A stretch of DNA of 64,000 nt from assembly GCF_004962245.1 (NCBI RefSeq), contig NZ_SUHQ01000028.1, positions 42,471-106,470 on the forward strand. Direction: 5' to 3'. This document shows, piece by piece, positions 43,807 to 52,551 of the stretch. The DNA comes from Mesorhizobium sp. GTDB taxonomy: Bacteria; Pseudomonadota; Alphaproteobacteria; Rhizobiales; Rhizobiaceae. Position 1 is the first letter of the stretch. Each line of letters begins with the position of its first letter. The notes below the pieces were generated by a model. That model made no database searches. It was not told the origin of the DNA and worked only from the letters and a program-made list of their open reading frames with translations. The translations under genes and the position numbers were made by a program.

Positions 43807-44028
43807 ATGGACATCGCCTTGCTGGTCATGCTGCTGCTCACCAGCCTCACCGGCCTGCTGCTCCTCGTCCTGCGCGCCACGCCCGCCATGGGCCTACTTC
43901 TCGCCATCCATCTCGGCGTCGTCTTCAGCCTTTTCATCACAATGCCCTACGGCAAGTTCATGCACGGCCTCTACCGCTTCCTCGCCCTCGTCAAATACGC
44001 AAAGGAAAGACGCGAATTCGGCTCCTAG
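43807..44028 (+). pseudogene. TcuB-like membrane protein, C-terminal remnant
   Basis: There are 73 codons, with two hydrophobic helices and the ending HLGVVFSLFITMPYGKFMHGLYRFLALVK. From memory this matches the C-terminus of TcuB, the Fe-S/membrane protein that reoxidises the flavin of tricarballylate dehydrogenase. A full TcuB has about 350-400 residues, so more than three quarters are lost, including all Fe-S cysteines. The ATG at 43807 is probably internal. Expression as a functional protein is unlikely. Confidence 0.72.
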
Positions 44029-44030
44029 CT

Positions 44031-45308
44031 CTAGCGGCAGGCTTGGGCGTAATCGTTGAGCACCCGTTCGATGCCGTAGTCGATGAGGGCGGAGGCGGTC
44101 GGCGGAAGCGCACCGCTGCGCACCACGTCTTCGGCAAGCGGCAGGAATTGGGCGATCAGGGTCTCGGGAATGGGTCTGCTCGCCAGGGTCTCCATCAGCT
44201 TGCCAACCGCGCGCTCCGCCTTGTCATGCGGCCAGTAGTAGCGGATGCGGTCGCTGTAGCTGTAATGGAGAAGGACGTGCTGCTCAGCGGCGGATCCGGG
44301 ATAATAGCTCTGCCAGAACTCCGGTTCGGTCAGCATCAGGGAATCCATCGCCATCGCCAGCGCGCGGCCGCCATAGGATGGATCGAGCTCCGCCGCGATG
44401 CAATCGAGGCCGTAGAGCGCCTGCCTGAGGGCGAAGGTGAGCCCAGGCCCGACTTTCAGGATCGCGAACCCGTCCGAGACGAGCTTCGCCAGCCGATCCG
44501 GCGGCTGGTAGTCGGTCGAATGCGCCTCGAAGATGAATTGCGACTCCTGATCGAGTACCGCCACCAGATCGCGAGCGCGCTCCGGCGCGTACCACACGAC
44601 ATTCTCATGGCCGAACTCGACGCCCGGCTGCACGACGATCCCGATCGCCCGGTCGAAAGCCGCCTGCAAGCCCTCCTGAGCAAAGATCCGCCGATGCGTC
44701 GCGATCGTCTCGCGCGCCGCGGCGGCGCAAGTCGGTGTCAGATGGTCGAGCGCGTGCACCGCACCACCCGGCGTCGGCACCTCCGTGCCGATGATGTAGA
44801 GCGGCGGCGGCACCCCCGCGTCCCTGGCCACGCGCTCCGCGACGGCAGCGAGCCGTGCTGCCCGATGGGCCGTGGTCTCGTCATCGAGCGCCTCGGGTTC
44901 GCCGGCGCAGCCCATGCTCGCGTCGAGATGGATTTTTGAGAAGCCAGCAGCGACATATCCCGCCATCATAGCCTCGGCCTTCGCGAGCGCTTCCTCGGCC
45001 GGCAGTTTCCGCCAGGGATTAGGCCCGAGATGATCGCCGCCGAGGATCAGACGGTCAGCGGGAAAGCCCTCCGCCGCCGCGATCTTTTCGACGAAGGCAC
45101 GGAAATCGGCCGGCGTCATACCGGTATAACCGCCGTCCTGATTGACCTGATTGCACGTGGCCTCGATCAGGACCGGCTGGCCAAGGCGCTTGCCCTGCCG
45201 AAGCGCGGCGCGGATCACCGTGCGGTGGGCGGAGCAGACGGACGTGATTGCGCGCTTCTCCCCGATGCGCCGCGCCGGCGCGAGTTCCGTCAGAAAAGTT
45301 GTCATCAT
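44031..45308 (-). CDS. kbaZ: GatZ/KbaZ, tagatose-bisphosphate aldolase subunit-like
   Basis: The protein has 425 residues. It belongs to the GatZ/KbaZ family that stabilises or assists class II tagatose-1,6-bisphosphate aldolase. It opens with SVCSAHRTVIRAALRQGKRLGQPVLIEATCNQVNQDGGYTGMTP and holds LILGGDHLGPNPW and HLDASMGC. In many alphaproteobacteria such a gene stands with sugar kinase and ABC genes and may itself be catalytic. Its start overlaps the kinase stop. It is intact although the transporter upstream is broken. Confidence 0.9.
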   Translation of the reverse strand: MMTTFLTELAPARRIGEKRAITSVCSAHRTVIRAALRQGKRLGQPVLIEATCNQVNQDGGYTGMTPADFRAFVEKIAAAEGFPADRLILGGDHLGPNPWRKLPAEEALAKAEAMMAGYVAAGFSKIHLDASMGCAGEPEALDDETTAHRAARLAAVAERVARDAGVPPPLYIIGTEVPTPGGAVHALDHLTPTCAAAARETIATHRRIFAQEGLQAAFDRAIGIVVQPGVEFGHENVVWYAPERARDLVAVLDQESQFIFEAHSTDYQPPDRLAKLVSDGFAILKVGPGLTFALRQALYGLDCIAAELDPSYGGRALAMAMDSLMLTEPEFWQSYYPGSAAEQHVLLHYSYSDRIRYYWPHDKAERAVGKLMETLASRPIPETLIAQFLPLAEDVVRSGALPPTASALIDYGIERVLNDYAQACR

Positions 45309-46264
45309 GCGGTTCCTTTGATAATGGCGCCGGCGATGAAGCTGTCGAGATCGGCGAAGCTCGACGTGCCCTCCATCGGCCCCTTGACCGTCACCGTGCG
45401 CGCTCCGGCGGCATTCGCGTAGCGGAGCGCATCGGGGATGGATTTGCCGAGCCGCCTCGCCACCAGGAAGGTCGCGCCAAACGAGTCTCCTGCCCCGGTC
45501 GGATCGATTTCCTCGACGACGAAGCCGGGCATGTGAGTCGCGCCGTTGCGGTCGAAATGGCTGGCGCCTGCCGCCCCGCGCTTCAGGACGATCTCGTTCA
45601 CACCGGTCTCAAGAAGTGCAGCGATCGCGCTTTCCTCGTCCGATGCACCTGAGAAAAGCGACAATTCCTCGCCGGACGGGAGGAAGATATCCGTGGCCGC
45701 AAGCACTGTCTGGAATGCAGCCTTGCCCGCCGGGTCGCGGAGCATTTCCACCCGGATGTTGGGATCGAACGAGACGGTGCCACCGCGCGCCTTGATCGCC
45801 GGGATCGCGTCCCGGATCATGGCAAAAACAGCCGGCACGGGCAGGCCCGATCCCATGACATGGAGATGCCCGGCCTCGGCCAGGACGGCGCGCGCCTCCG
45901 GGGTAGCGACGATCCGGCCGGCGGCGCTGTCGCGCATGTTGAAGACGAAATCTCGGCCGCCATCAGGCCGGTAACGGACGAAGGCGCTTCCCGTCGCGGC
46001 GCCCGGGTGGATAGCGACGGCCGAAATATCGACGCCGTCGCGCTTCAGCCTTTCGAGGTTCAAGACGCCGAAGTCATCGTCGCCAACCGCCGAGACGATC
46101 GCGGCTGGATGGCCGAGCTTGCCGACCTGATCGATGAAGATCGCCGGCGCGCCGCTCGGAAACGGGCCGATCAGCGGCTGCAGCTCCAGGAAACCGCGCC
46201 CAAGCGTGGTCGCCATGATCTCGACCAGGATCTCACCGATGGTCAAGATCTTTCCTTCAATCAT
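45305..46264 (-). CDS. PfkB-family sugar kinase
   Basis: The protein has 319 residues from the ATG at 46264. The ribokinase fold shows IGEILVEIMA at the start and the signature IDPTGAGDSFGATFL with the anion-hole GAGD near the C-terminus. It would phosphorylate a keto- or phospho-sugar (tagatose, fructose or a similar compound) for the KbaZ step. It is encoded between the ROK regulator and kbaZ, with ATGA overlap to the latter. The exact sugar is unknown. Confidence 0.88.
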   Translation of the reverse strand: MIEGKILTIGEILVEIMATTLGRGFLELQPLIGPFPSGAPAIFIDQVGKLGHPAAIVSAVGDDDFGVLNLERLKRDGVDISAVAIHPGAATGSAFVRYRPDGGRDFVFNMRDSAAGRIVATPEARAVLAEAGHLHVMGSGLPVPAVFAMIRDAIPAIKARGGTVSFDPNIRVEMLRDPAGKAAFQTVLAATDIFLPSGEELSLFSGASDEESAIAALLETGVNEIVLKRGAAGASHFDRNGATHMPGFVVEEIDPTGAGDSFGATFLVARRLGKSIPDALRYANAAGARTVTVKGPMEGTSSFADLDSFIAGAIIKGTA

Positions 46265-46332
46265 CCGATAATCCTTTCTGGCGCGAGATCCAGACAGCGC
46301 TTCGGCTGTCCGACCATCGACGAGCCGCTCCG

Positions 46333-47565
46333 CTAGGTCTGAAACAATGTGATCGGCTGCTCGCTCGCGTAGATCGCGCTCTCGTCGATGGAAAACATGC
46401 GCTGATGCATGATGAGCGCGCCGCCGAGCGCCGGCCCTTCGAGACCGAGCGTCGAAATTTCGATCTTCGGCAAAGGAAATCCATCCAGGAATTCGCGTCG
46501 CATCGCCGCCTCGACCTCGGACGCGACATGGCGATAGAGCGGCGCCACGGTGCCGCCGAGAATGACCATGCCGGGATTGAGGATGCTCGCGAGCTGGATC
46601 AGGCCACTCGCAAGGGCGCTTCCCCATTCCTCGGCCGTTTTCTCGGCGATCGGATCGCCACGATCGAGCGCCGCAAGCAGATGGTCGAGATCGGCTGAAG
46701 CGTCGGCGCCGTTCGCGTGATAGCGCGCGAGGACGGCGTCCTTGCCAATATAACTTTCGAGATGCCCAGGCTTATGACGCCCGGCGAAGAAGCCCTTACC
46801 GCCGACGACAATCTGGCCGAACTCGGCGGCGAGCCCGGTCGAGCCACGGAAGAGGCGCCCGCCGATGACGATACCGCCACCGGCGCCATTTTCGATCAGC
46901 ATGAATGCGACCGTCTCGGAGCGATGGGTCGTGTCTCGGTAGGTCTCGGCAATGGCGAAGGCATTGGCGTCGTTCTCGATCGAGATCGGTAGGTCGGGCT
47001 TCGAAAAGCGCTGCTTCAGCCTTTCGGCGATCATTGCTTTCAGCTTGACGTCGCGCCAGCCAATGATGAGTGCGTTAATGACGTTGCCGTCGGCATCAAG
47101 GAGAGCCGGCAGGGTGACGCAGAGCCCGCGAGTGCGCGTCGCTTCGGGTAAGGATTCGATCACTTCGCCGATCATGCTGGCGATCCGGTCGATGCCCGCC
47201 TCGGGCGACTGCTCGAAAATCGGGAACGGGGTCGATAAGCGCCGGATCTCATGCGCGGCCATGTCGATCGCCACGACCGTGAGACGATCGACGCCGATCT
47301 CAGCGCCCAGGAAGGTCGCACCGGCGGGATCGATCTCGATATGGATGCCGGGCCGGCCGGTCTTCGCCGCGTTGTCGCCACGCGGCACGTCGGGCCGTTC
47401 CATGACGAGCCTATCGGTCATAAGATTGCTGATGATATTGCCGGTCGTCGAACGGTTGAGCCCGAACACGCGCGCAAGATCCGCCCGGCTCATCCCGCCG
47501 CTTCGAAAGAGCGCGTTGAGCGCTCGGATCTCGTTCAGGTAGCGGACGGATTGGGGCGTTGCCAT
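46333..47565 (-). CDS. ROK-family transcriptional regulator
   Basis: The protein has 410 residues from the ATG at 47565; the longer frame is poor. The N-terminal winged helix (ALFRSGGMSRADLARVFGLNRSTTGNIISNLM) precedes the ROK sugar-binding domain (IENDANAFAIAE, FMLIENGAGGGIVIGG). The typical zinc motif with three Cys is absent. It likely represses the sugar operon and responds to a sugar or sugar phosphate. It is the third gene from the 3' end of the unit. Confidence 0.9.
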   Translation of the reverse strand: MATPQSVRYLNEIRALNALFRSGGMSRADLARVFGLNRSTTGNIISNLMTDRLVMERPDVPRGDNAAKTGRPGIHIEIDPAGATFLGAEIGVDRLTVVAIDMAAHEIRRLSTPFPIFEQSPEAGIDRIASMIGEVIESLPEATRTRGLCVTLPALLDADGNVINALIIGWRDVKLKAMIAERLKQRFSKPDLPISIENDANAFAIAETYRDTTHRSETVAFMLIENGAGGGIVIGGRLFRGSTGLAAEFGQIVVGGKGFFAGRHKPGHLESYIGKDAVLARYHANGADASADLDHLLAALDRGDPIAEKTAEEWGSALASGLIQLASILNPGMVILGGTVAPLYRHVASEVEAAMRREFLDGFPLPKIEISTLGLEGPALGGALIMHQRMFSIDESAIYASEQPITLFQT

Positions 47566-47714
47566 AGTCTGGGACTCGATTAAATCTGAAGCAGGACTAT
47601 CAGCTTCACAGCCGATGAACAGGGAGACGGCACGGCCGTCTCCCCATTCCAGTTTACACATACGAACTGTATCGTACTCTTTGATTGCATTGTCTTTAAT
47701 TACTGCGTTTTGGA

Positions 47715-48738
47715 TTACTGGGACTTGCGCATCGAAAGAAGCGCTTCAACGTTCTCGCCAGTAACTGGAACCCACGGCACGGAATAATGCTGCGACTTGC
47801 CGCCCCTCCCAGGCGAGCTCGCCGCCATTGACGTCCCAAACCTTGGCCTGCGGCTTGTAGTCGGGCTGCTTCGAGGCAATCGCAAGGTCGATCGCGCCTT
47901 GCGCCTGCGCGTCGGCATCCTGCAGTGTCGACATCATCTCGCCGCGCTGGACCGCGAGAAGCGCATCCGTCACGCCGTCGACGCCGGCAACCGGGATCTT
48001 CTTCGGATCGAGGCCGTGAGCCTTGATCGCTTCGAGAGCGCCGATCGCTTCCTCATCATTTTCGCCGATGACGCCGTGGATCTCGCCCGGATGCGCCGTG
48101 AGCCAGTTCTCGACCAGCGTCAAAGCTTCCGCACGCGACCAGTTGGCGGTCTTCTGCTCAAGGACCTTGATGTCGGGATAATCCTTCAAGGTCGCCTGGA
48201 TGCCTTCGAGACGCTGGACCTGAGCGGACTGGCCGATCATGCCCTCGACGATCACGACATTGCCCTTGCCGCCCATCTTGTCGAACACGGACTTGGCGAG
48301 CAGCTTGCCGGCCTCGACATCGTTTGACGAGATATAGGCATTGTAGAGTGACGTATTCGAGATCAGCGTATTCGAGCCGATCACCGTCACACCGGCATCC
48401 TTGGCGCGCTGGACCGGGTCGTTACCGGCATCGATATCGACTGGCACGAAGATGATCGCGTCATATTTCTCGCTGATCGCCGTATCGAACTGGTTCGACT
48501 GCGTCAGCGCGTCCATGCGGCCGTCGAGGACGGTGAGCTTGACGCTGCCATCCTTGACGAGCGGATGGTTGTTGGCGGCGTTCGCCCAGAGCACGTTGAA
48601 CTCGGTGTCCAAGCTCTGCACCACCGCCGCGATGCGAACTGGGTCCGCCGCGAAGGCCGGACCGAGGTTCATGAATGCGAGACCGACACCGGCCAGCATG
48701 GCCAGGCCGGTTCGGCGGGTAATCGTCTTCAGTGCCAT
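47715..48738 (-). pseudogene. Sugar ABC transporter binding protein, C-terminal frameshift
   Basis: From the ATG at 48738 (ribosome site GGGAGGAAC) the frame gives a normal RbsB-type protein with a signal peptide (cleavage at AFAAD). It includes DVEAGKLLAKSVFDKMGGKGNVVIVEG and VWDVNGGELAWEG. Read as is, the frame then yields an odd tail and stops at 47746. In the next frame the expected ending, GKSQHYSVPWVPVTGENVEALLSM, runs to a stop at 47715. One extra base in the C-run at 47803-47806 (G on the coding strand) explains it. Only about 25 residues are affected, so partial function is possible, and a sequencing error cannot be excluded. Confidence 0.8.
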
Positions 48739-48795
48739 TTGGGTTCCTCCCTTAATCATGGCTCTTCATTGCCGCACGCGCTTACGTGCGGATCC

Positions 48796-49400
48796 TCATG
48801 GATTCATGTTTCTGGAACGGTCGATCAGGACGGCGACCACGATGATCGCGCCCTTGATGATCTGCTGGTAGTAGGACGACACACCCATCAGATCGAGGCC
48901 GTTCGAGATCACGCCGATGATCAGCGCGCCGATCAGCGTGTAGACGACGGAGCCGATGCCGCCGGTGAGGCTCGTGCCACCGATCACGACCGCCGCGATC
49001 GCGTCGAGCTCATAGCCAAGGCCTGCCTGCGGTAGCGCCGAGGTGGTGCGCGCGGTCAGGATCAGGCCGGCGAGACCAGCGAGCGCGCCCATCAGCAGAT
49101 AGACCGAGAAGGTGACGGTGCGGGTCGGGATGCCACTCGTCTTGGCACTCTTCACATTGCCGCCGACCGCATAGACCCAACGCCCATAGACCGTGAAGCG
49201 CAGCGTCACCCAGGCGGCTATAAAGACGATCGCGAAGACGATGACGGACACCGGAATCCCCGCGACAAAACCCTGGCCGAGCCAACGAAAGGCGGGACTC
49301 AAATTTGGGATCGGCCGGCCATTCGAATAGAGCAGCGTCGCACCACGCGCCATCGACAGCATGCCGAGCGTCACGACGAAGGCCGGCACGGAGAAGGTGG
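48796..49400 (-). pseudogene. Sugar ABC transporter permease (RbsC type), N-terminally truncated
   Basis: Intact sequence covers about 200 residues of the C-terminal two thirds (VPAFVVTLGMLSMARG to RSRNMNP), including YAVGGNVKSAKTSGI and GGTSLTGGIGSVVYTLIGA. About 110-120 N-terminal residues with the first membrane helices are missing. Homology stops near 49400, exactly where the unrelated plus-strand gene begins. Any ATPase gene that stood further upstream, and probably the operon promoter, are gone too. Confidence 0.82.
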
Positions 49401-49401
49401 C

Positions 49402-50499
49402 GTGATGACTGTTCTCTGCGCCTTCGCCGGAGCCGTTGTACCGTCCCAGACCAGGGTGGTGTTGAACACGGACACGTTGGTGGCGGTCGCTGGCGAAGGG
49501 GGCGCATACTTGGTAGACGTCTCTGATCCTGGATCCCGTCTATGGGTGGAGATCGACACCGCTGCGGGCTCGGCTCGCAGTGCACCAATGTGGATTGACC
49601 ACGAGGCAGAGCTCCGGATCGGACGGCCGGAACTCAACGTTCAGGCGAAGCTTGGTGGCAAGGAAGGGCCGATCAGCTCGGACGGCCTCATCGACATCTT
49701 CACGCTCGTTGTCGAGCACTACAACAGCCCGGTTCCCTGGACCGGTAAGGGAAGCAGAAAGACGGCCGGTCCGGCGGTTGAATACAACCTAGACGACGTC
49801 TTCTCGGACGGGTTTGGTCGGCGGAGCTGCGCGCCGGTGTCGGGCGGCGGCTACTTCACGACCGACGAATGGACCTTGATGAACGACTACTTCAGGGTAG
49901 GCGGGAGCACGCGTCACGCCAAGGACCCGAACGATCCGCCCGAGGACCCGGATGGGGATCCGCCCGAGCCAAAGGAGCCGCCGGCTCCCTCAAAGCCGCT
50001 CGAGCCCACTCAGGTCCAGAAGCTCGGCCGGTTGATCGACAAGGCGGTGACGTCCATGTCCTCGATGGCGTTCCTTGAGAGCCGACCGCCGGCGCGGCTT
50101 GCGGCCGATATTCGAACTGCTGCCCTGCTCCTGGCCATCGCACGGCGTCGCGAAGGTATGGACAAGGCCAAGGTCGACGCGGCGAGCGCCAAGCTGTTCC
50201 ACACACTCTTTGCCGGGAGCAACGGGAGTCGTCCACTACTCGACCTCTACGTTGACGGCCATCCGGAGGCCTCGGACCTCATGCAGTCGTCGGACCTCAC
50301 AGCGGCGATTACGCTCTGGATTGCCGATCTCCTCAACAAGCCGGAAGCGGAGCCGTGGTTTGAGTTCGCGGCTACCCGACTTGCTGCGCTGCATCCGTGG
50401 CTGACCCAGGGCAAGGAAGACAGGCTCGAAAGCCTCGAGCGACTGTCAGTACATGTCGCGAGCCTCGCCGAAGCATTGCCCGACTTCTGGGTGAGTTGA
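49402..50499 (+). CDS. Unknown protein, probably a truncated remnant, 365 aa
   Basis: The frame opens with GTG-ATG right at the junction where the rbsC-like gene breaks off, and no ribosome site is visible. The coding-looking sequence therefore may be the 3' part of a longer gene. It contains a beta-rich first part (VVLNTDTLVAVAGEGGAYLVDV, MWIDHEAELRIGRPELN), a Pro/Asp/Glu-rich linker (about residues 170-200) and a helical C-terminus. No signal peptide or membrane helix is convincing. I do not recognise the family and cannot assign a function. Confidence 0.5.
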   Translation: MMTVLCAFAGAVVPSQTRVVLNTDTLVAVAGEGGAYLVDVSDPGSRLWVEIDTAAGSARSAPMWIDHEAELRIGRPELNVQAKLGGKEGPISSDGLIDIFTLVVEHYNSPVPWTGKGSRKTAGPAVEYNLDDVFSDGFGRRSCAPVSGGGYFTTDEWTLMNDYFRVGGSTRHAKDPNDPPEDPDGDPPEPKEPPAPSKPLEPTQVQKLGRLIDKAVTSMSSMAFLESRPPARLAADIRTAALLLAIARRREGMDKAKVDAASAKLFHTLFAGSNGSRPLLDLYVDGHPEASDLMQSSDLTAAITLWIADLLNKPEAEPWFEFAATRLAALHPWLTQGKEDRLESLERLSVHVASLAEALPDFWVS

Positions 50500-50517
50500 G
50501 TACAGGGCGGTGCCGCA

Positions 50518-50812
50518 GTGAAGGCGCTGATGGATAGCTTGGTCGACCCTTCTGCGTTCCTGGGGGCGATCGCGCGTTTATCGCGGGGAGATTGTGTGGG
50601 TAGGAGGGCAGTTCGCCGTCGCTCAAGCGGACTTCGATCGCAAGGCCAACGCGCAGTTCTATCTCCTGCGCGACGCACGGCTCGCCAAGTTTATGGGCGG
50701 GAGGGCCCTTCCGATCGTCGACGTTGTCGGCAAGATTGATCTTCCTGAGATCATGATTGACACCATCAAGCGGATACTGGCGCCCGCCGGGATCCGGCAA
50801 GCGACGGAGTGA
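50518..50812 (+). pseudogene. Frameshifted fragment of unknown gene
   Basis: A GTG at 50518 starts MKALMDSLVDPSAFLGAIAR. Near 50570-50580 the sensible reading moves to another frame, RVYRGEIVWVGGQFAVAQAD onward, ending at the TGA at 50810-50812. Together they would form one protein of about 97 residues, possibly the C-terminus of something larger. A single indel is enough to explain the break. The family is unknown. It follows the 365-residue gene by 19 bases and probably came in with it. Confidence 0.5.
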
Positions 50813-51372
50813 GGGCTGGCCAACGTCCGATGGCCGTTCAACGGCTTGCGTGACTTCCAATCCTCGAAGCGGGCTGCGCAGGAACGGCGGCTCTTGGTGC
50901 GAAGGCGTTGCCCGCGTGGTCACTGGTGATGTCCGCTTTTGGCGGACGCAGCCACGGCCTAAACGACCGAGATCGGGCGCATTGCTGACTGGCACCCCTG
51001 GGCCGAAAGCGGCCCGTCCGCTATCAGGACGAAGTTAGCAACAACTGGTCGTTCCGCTGATCGCCACTTGTGCCGAGCAGGCCGATGGCAGCGAGAATAT
51101 CTCTCGCCGGAAGCGGTCGAGCAGAAACTTCCAATGCTTCTATTGGTCTTCGGCCCGCCGCAAACTCCATCGTGCACGTTGAATATCGTTGTTGAACAGA
51201 ATGCATTGGTTTCAAGGGCGTCCATGGGCACTTCCGCGAGATTGCTCCCAGCGGTTGTTGGTGCTAAATTTTGTAGAAGCTGCCGCACTGATGTGTCCGA
51301 GTGCGCCGCCTGCCGCCGCCGATGTGTTCTTGGAGTGGCCTAAAGAGGTGGCAGGGTTTGGAGACCAGGACG
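50813..51372. other. Intergenic stretch, probable gene debris
   Basis: There is no frame with a good start or conserved sequence in these 560 bases. A 6-bp hairpin, GTCCGC-ttttg-GCGGAC, lies at 50930-50946. The composition is mixed, like degenerated coding DNA. The promoter of the soxYZ operon should lie near its end; the ribosome site region before 51373 reads GACCAGGACG and is weak. Confidence 0.4.
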
Positions 51373-51819
51373 ATGAGCTTGACGCGCCGCGATGTGTTGC
51401 TCGCCGCAAGTGCGGGGTTTGCCGGGGCCGCGCTCTTCTCGCCAGGGAGCGCGCGTGCGAACGATGAGGCGTTGGATCTCGTCAAACAGCTCACCGGACG
51501 GACGGCCACGAGATCAGATCGCCTTCGCCTGATGATGCCGGCGGAGTTCCCGACCGGTTACACCGTGCCGATGAGTCTCGATATCGAAAGCCCGATGACC
51601 GAGGCCGACCATGTGAGGCAAATCCGCGTGTTCGCGCCGCAAAACCCGATCGTCGAAGTGGTCAGTTTCCGATTCGTCCCGCAACGCAGTCTGCCCCGCG
51701 TGTCGACACGCATCCGCCTTGCCAAACCGCAACATGTCGTCGCTGTCGCCGAAATGAATGACGGCAATTTGCTGATGACCACGACTTGGGTCCGTGTCGC
51801 CACAGATGGCTGTGCCTGA
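51373..51819 (+). CDS. soxY: SoxY-like sulfur carrier with shortened C-terminal arm
   Basis: The protein has 148 residues. The Tat signal SLTRRDVLLAASAGFAGAALF is followed by a SoxY domain (MMPAEFPTGYTVPMSLDIESPM). In standard SoxY the chain ends GGCGG with the sulfur-carrying Cys. Here it ends TDGCA, so the Cys is kept as the second-last residue but the glycine arm is reduced. It would carry sulfur intermediates in the periplasm as a complex with SoxZ, encoded 15 bases downstream. No SoxAX, SoxB or SoxCD genes are in the window. Confidence 0.86.
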   Translation: MSLTRRDVLLAASAGFAGAALFSPGSARANDEALDLVKQLTGRTATRSDRLRLMMPAEFPTGYTVPMSLDIESPMTEADHVRQIRVFAPQNPIVEVVSFRFVPQRSLPRVSTRIRLAKPQHVVAVAEMNDGNLLMTTTWVRVATDGCA

Positions 51820-51834
51820 GATCGGAGAAAGACA

Positions 51835-52161
51835 GTGACCACCCCGACACCACGCGTGATCGTGCCGAGCGCTGCCGCGAAGGGAGAGGTTTTTCAGGTC
51901 AAGACCATCATCAGCCATGGGATGGAAACTGGCCTGCGCCATGATGATCAAGGCAATGTGATCCCGCGCAGGATCATCAATAAGTTTGTCTGCCGCTACA
52001 ACAACTCCGTGGTGTTCAGTGTTGATCTTCACGAAGCGATCTCAGCAAACCCGTTCTTTGAATTTTCCCTGTTGGCGACGGAGAGCGGCCGGCTCGATTT
52101 CATCTGGGAAGAAGATGGCGGTGCCGTCTATGCGTTGTCGCACCAGCTTACGGTCGGTTGA
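51835..52161 (+). CDS. soxZ: SoxZ, partner of SoxY
   Basis: The protein has 108 residues from the GTG at 51835 with GGAGAAAG upstream. The family segments TIISHGMETGLRHDDQGNVIPRRIIN and FFEFSLLATESGRLDFIWEED are clear. It has no signal peptide of its own, so it should be co-exported with SoxY through Tat, as is usual for SoxYZ. It is complete. Confidence 0.92.
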   Translation: MTTPTPRVIVPSAAAKGEVFQVKTIISHGMETGLRHDDQGNVIPRRIINKFVCRYNNSVVFSVDLHEAISANPFFEFSLLATESGRLDFIWEEDGGAVYALSHQLTVG

Positions 52162-52251
52162 GGCGGCGGCGCAATTGAGCTGCGCGAATTGTGATGTGAA
52201 GAATTGGGCAGGAGCGTGACCGGAAAACTCCGAACCTCACGGGTGTTCAGC

Positions 52252-52545
52252 ATGCGCCCTGCGATCGCCGCAGGCCTCGTGCTGCTCGTTAGCCAATCCG
52301 GCGCGGCGGCGGAGCCCGATCAGGGCGCTCAACTCGCCGCGACCTGTGCGTCTTGCCATCGCCTCGATGGCGGCGGCACAGGCATTCCCAGCATCATTGG
52401 CCTTGGTGAGGAAAGGCTCAAGAGCGCCCTGCTTGCCTACCGGGCGAGCGAGCGTCCAAATCACATTATGCACGCTATCGCACTTTCGCTCAGCGACGAG
52501 GAGATCGCGAGCGTCGCGCGCTATGTCGCGGCGCAGGGAAAGTAA
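52252..52545 (+). CDS. Small cytochrome c, probable sulfide dehydrogenase partner
   Basis: The protein has 97 residues from the ATG at 52252; TTG 52204 or GTG 52216 are possible earlier starts. A signal peptide (cleavage near GAAAEP) precedes one haem site CASCH (TCASCHRLDGGGTGIPSI) and a likely Met ligand in the NHIMHAIAL segment. It lies six bases before the flavoprotein gene, like the cytochrome subunit FccA/SoxE in flavocytochrome c operons. It would take electrons from sulfide oxidation to an oxidase. Confidence 0.85.
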   Translation: MRPAIAAGLVLLVSQSGAAAEPDQGAQLAATCASCHRLDGGGTGIPSIIGLGEERLKSALLAYRASERPNHIMHAIALSLSDEEIASVARYVAAQGK

Positions 52546-52551
52546 CCCGTC

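Noticed and set aside
43807..44028. An intact small two-helix membrane protein gene
   Set aside because: The sequence matches only the C-terminal tail of TcuB and lies at a deletion junction with a truncated regulator.
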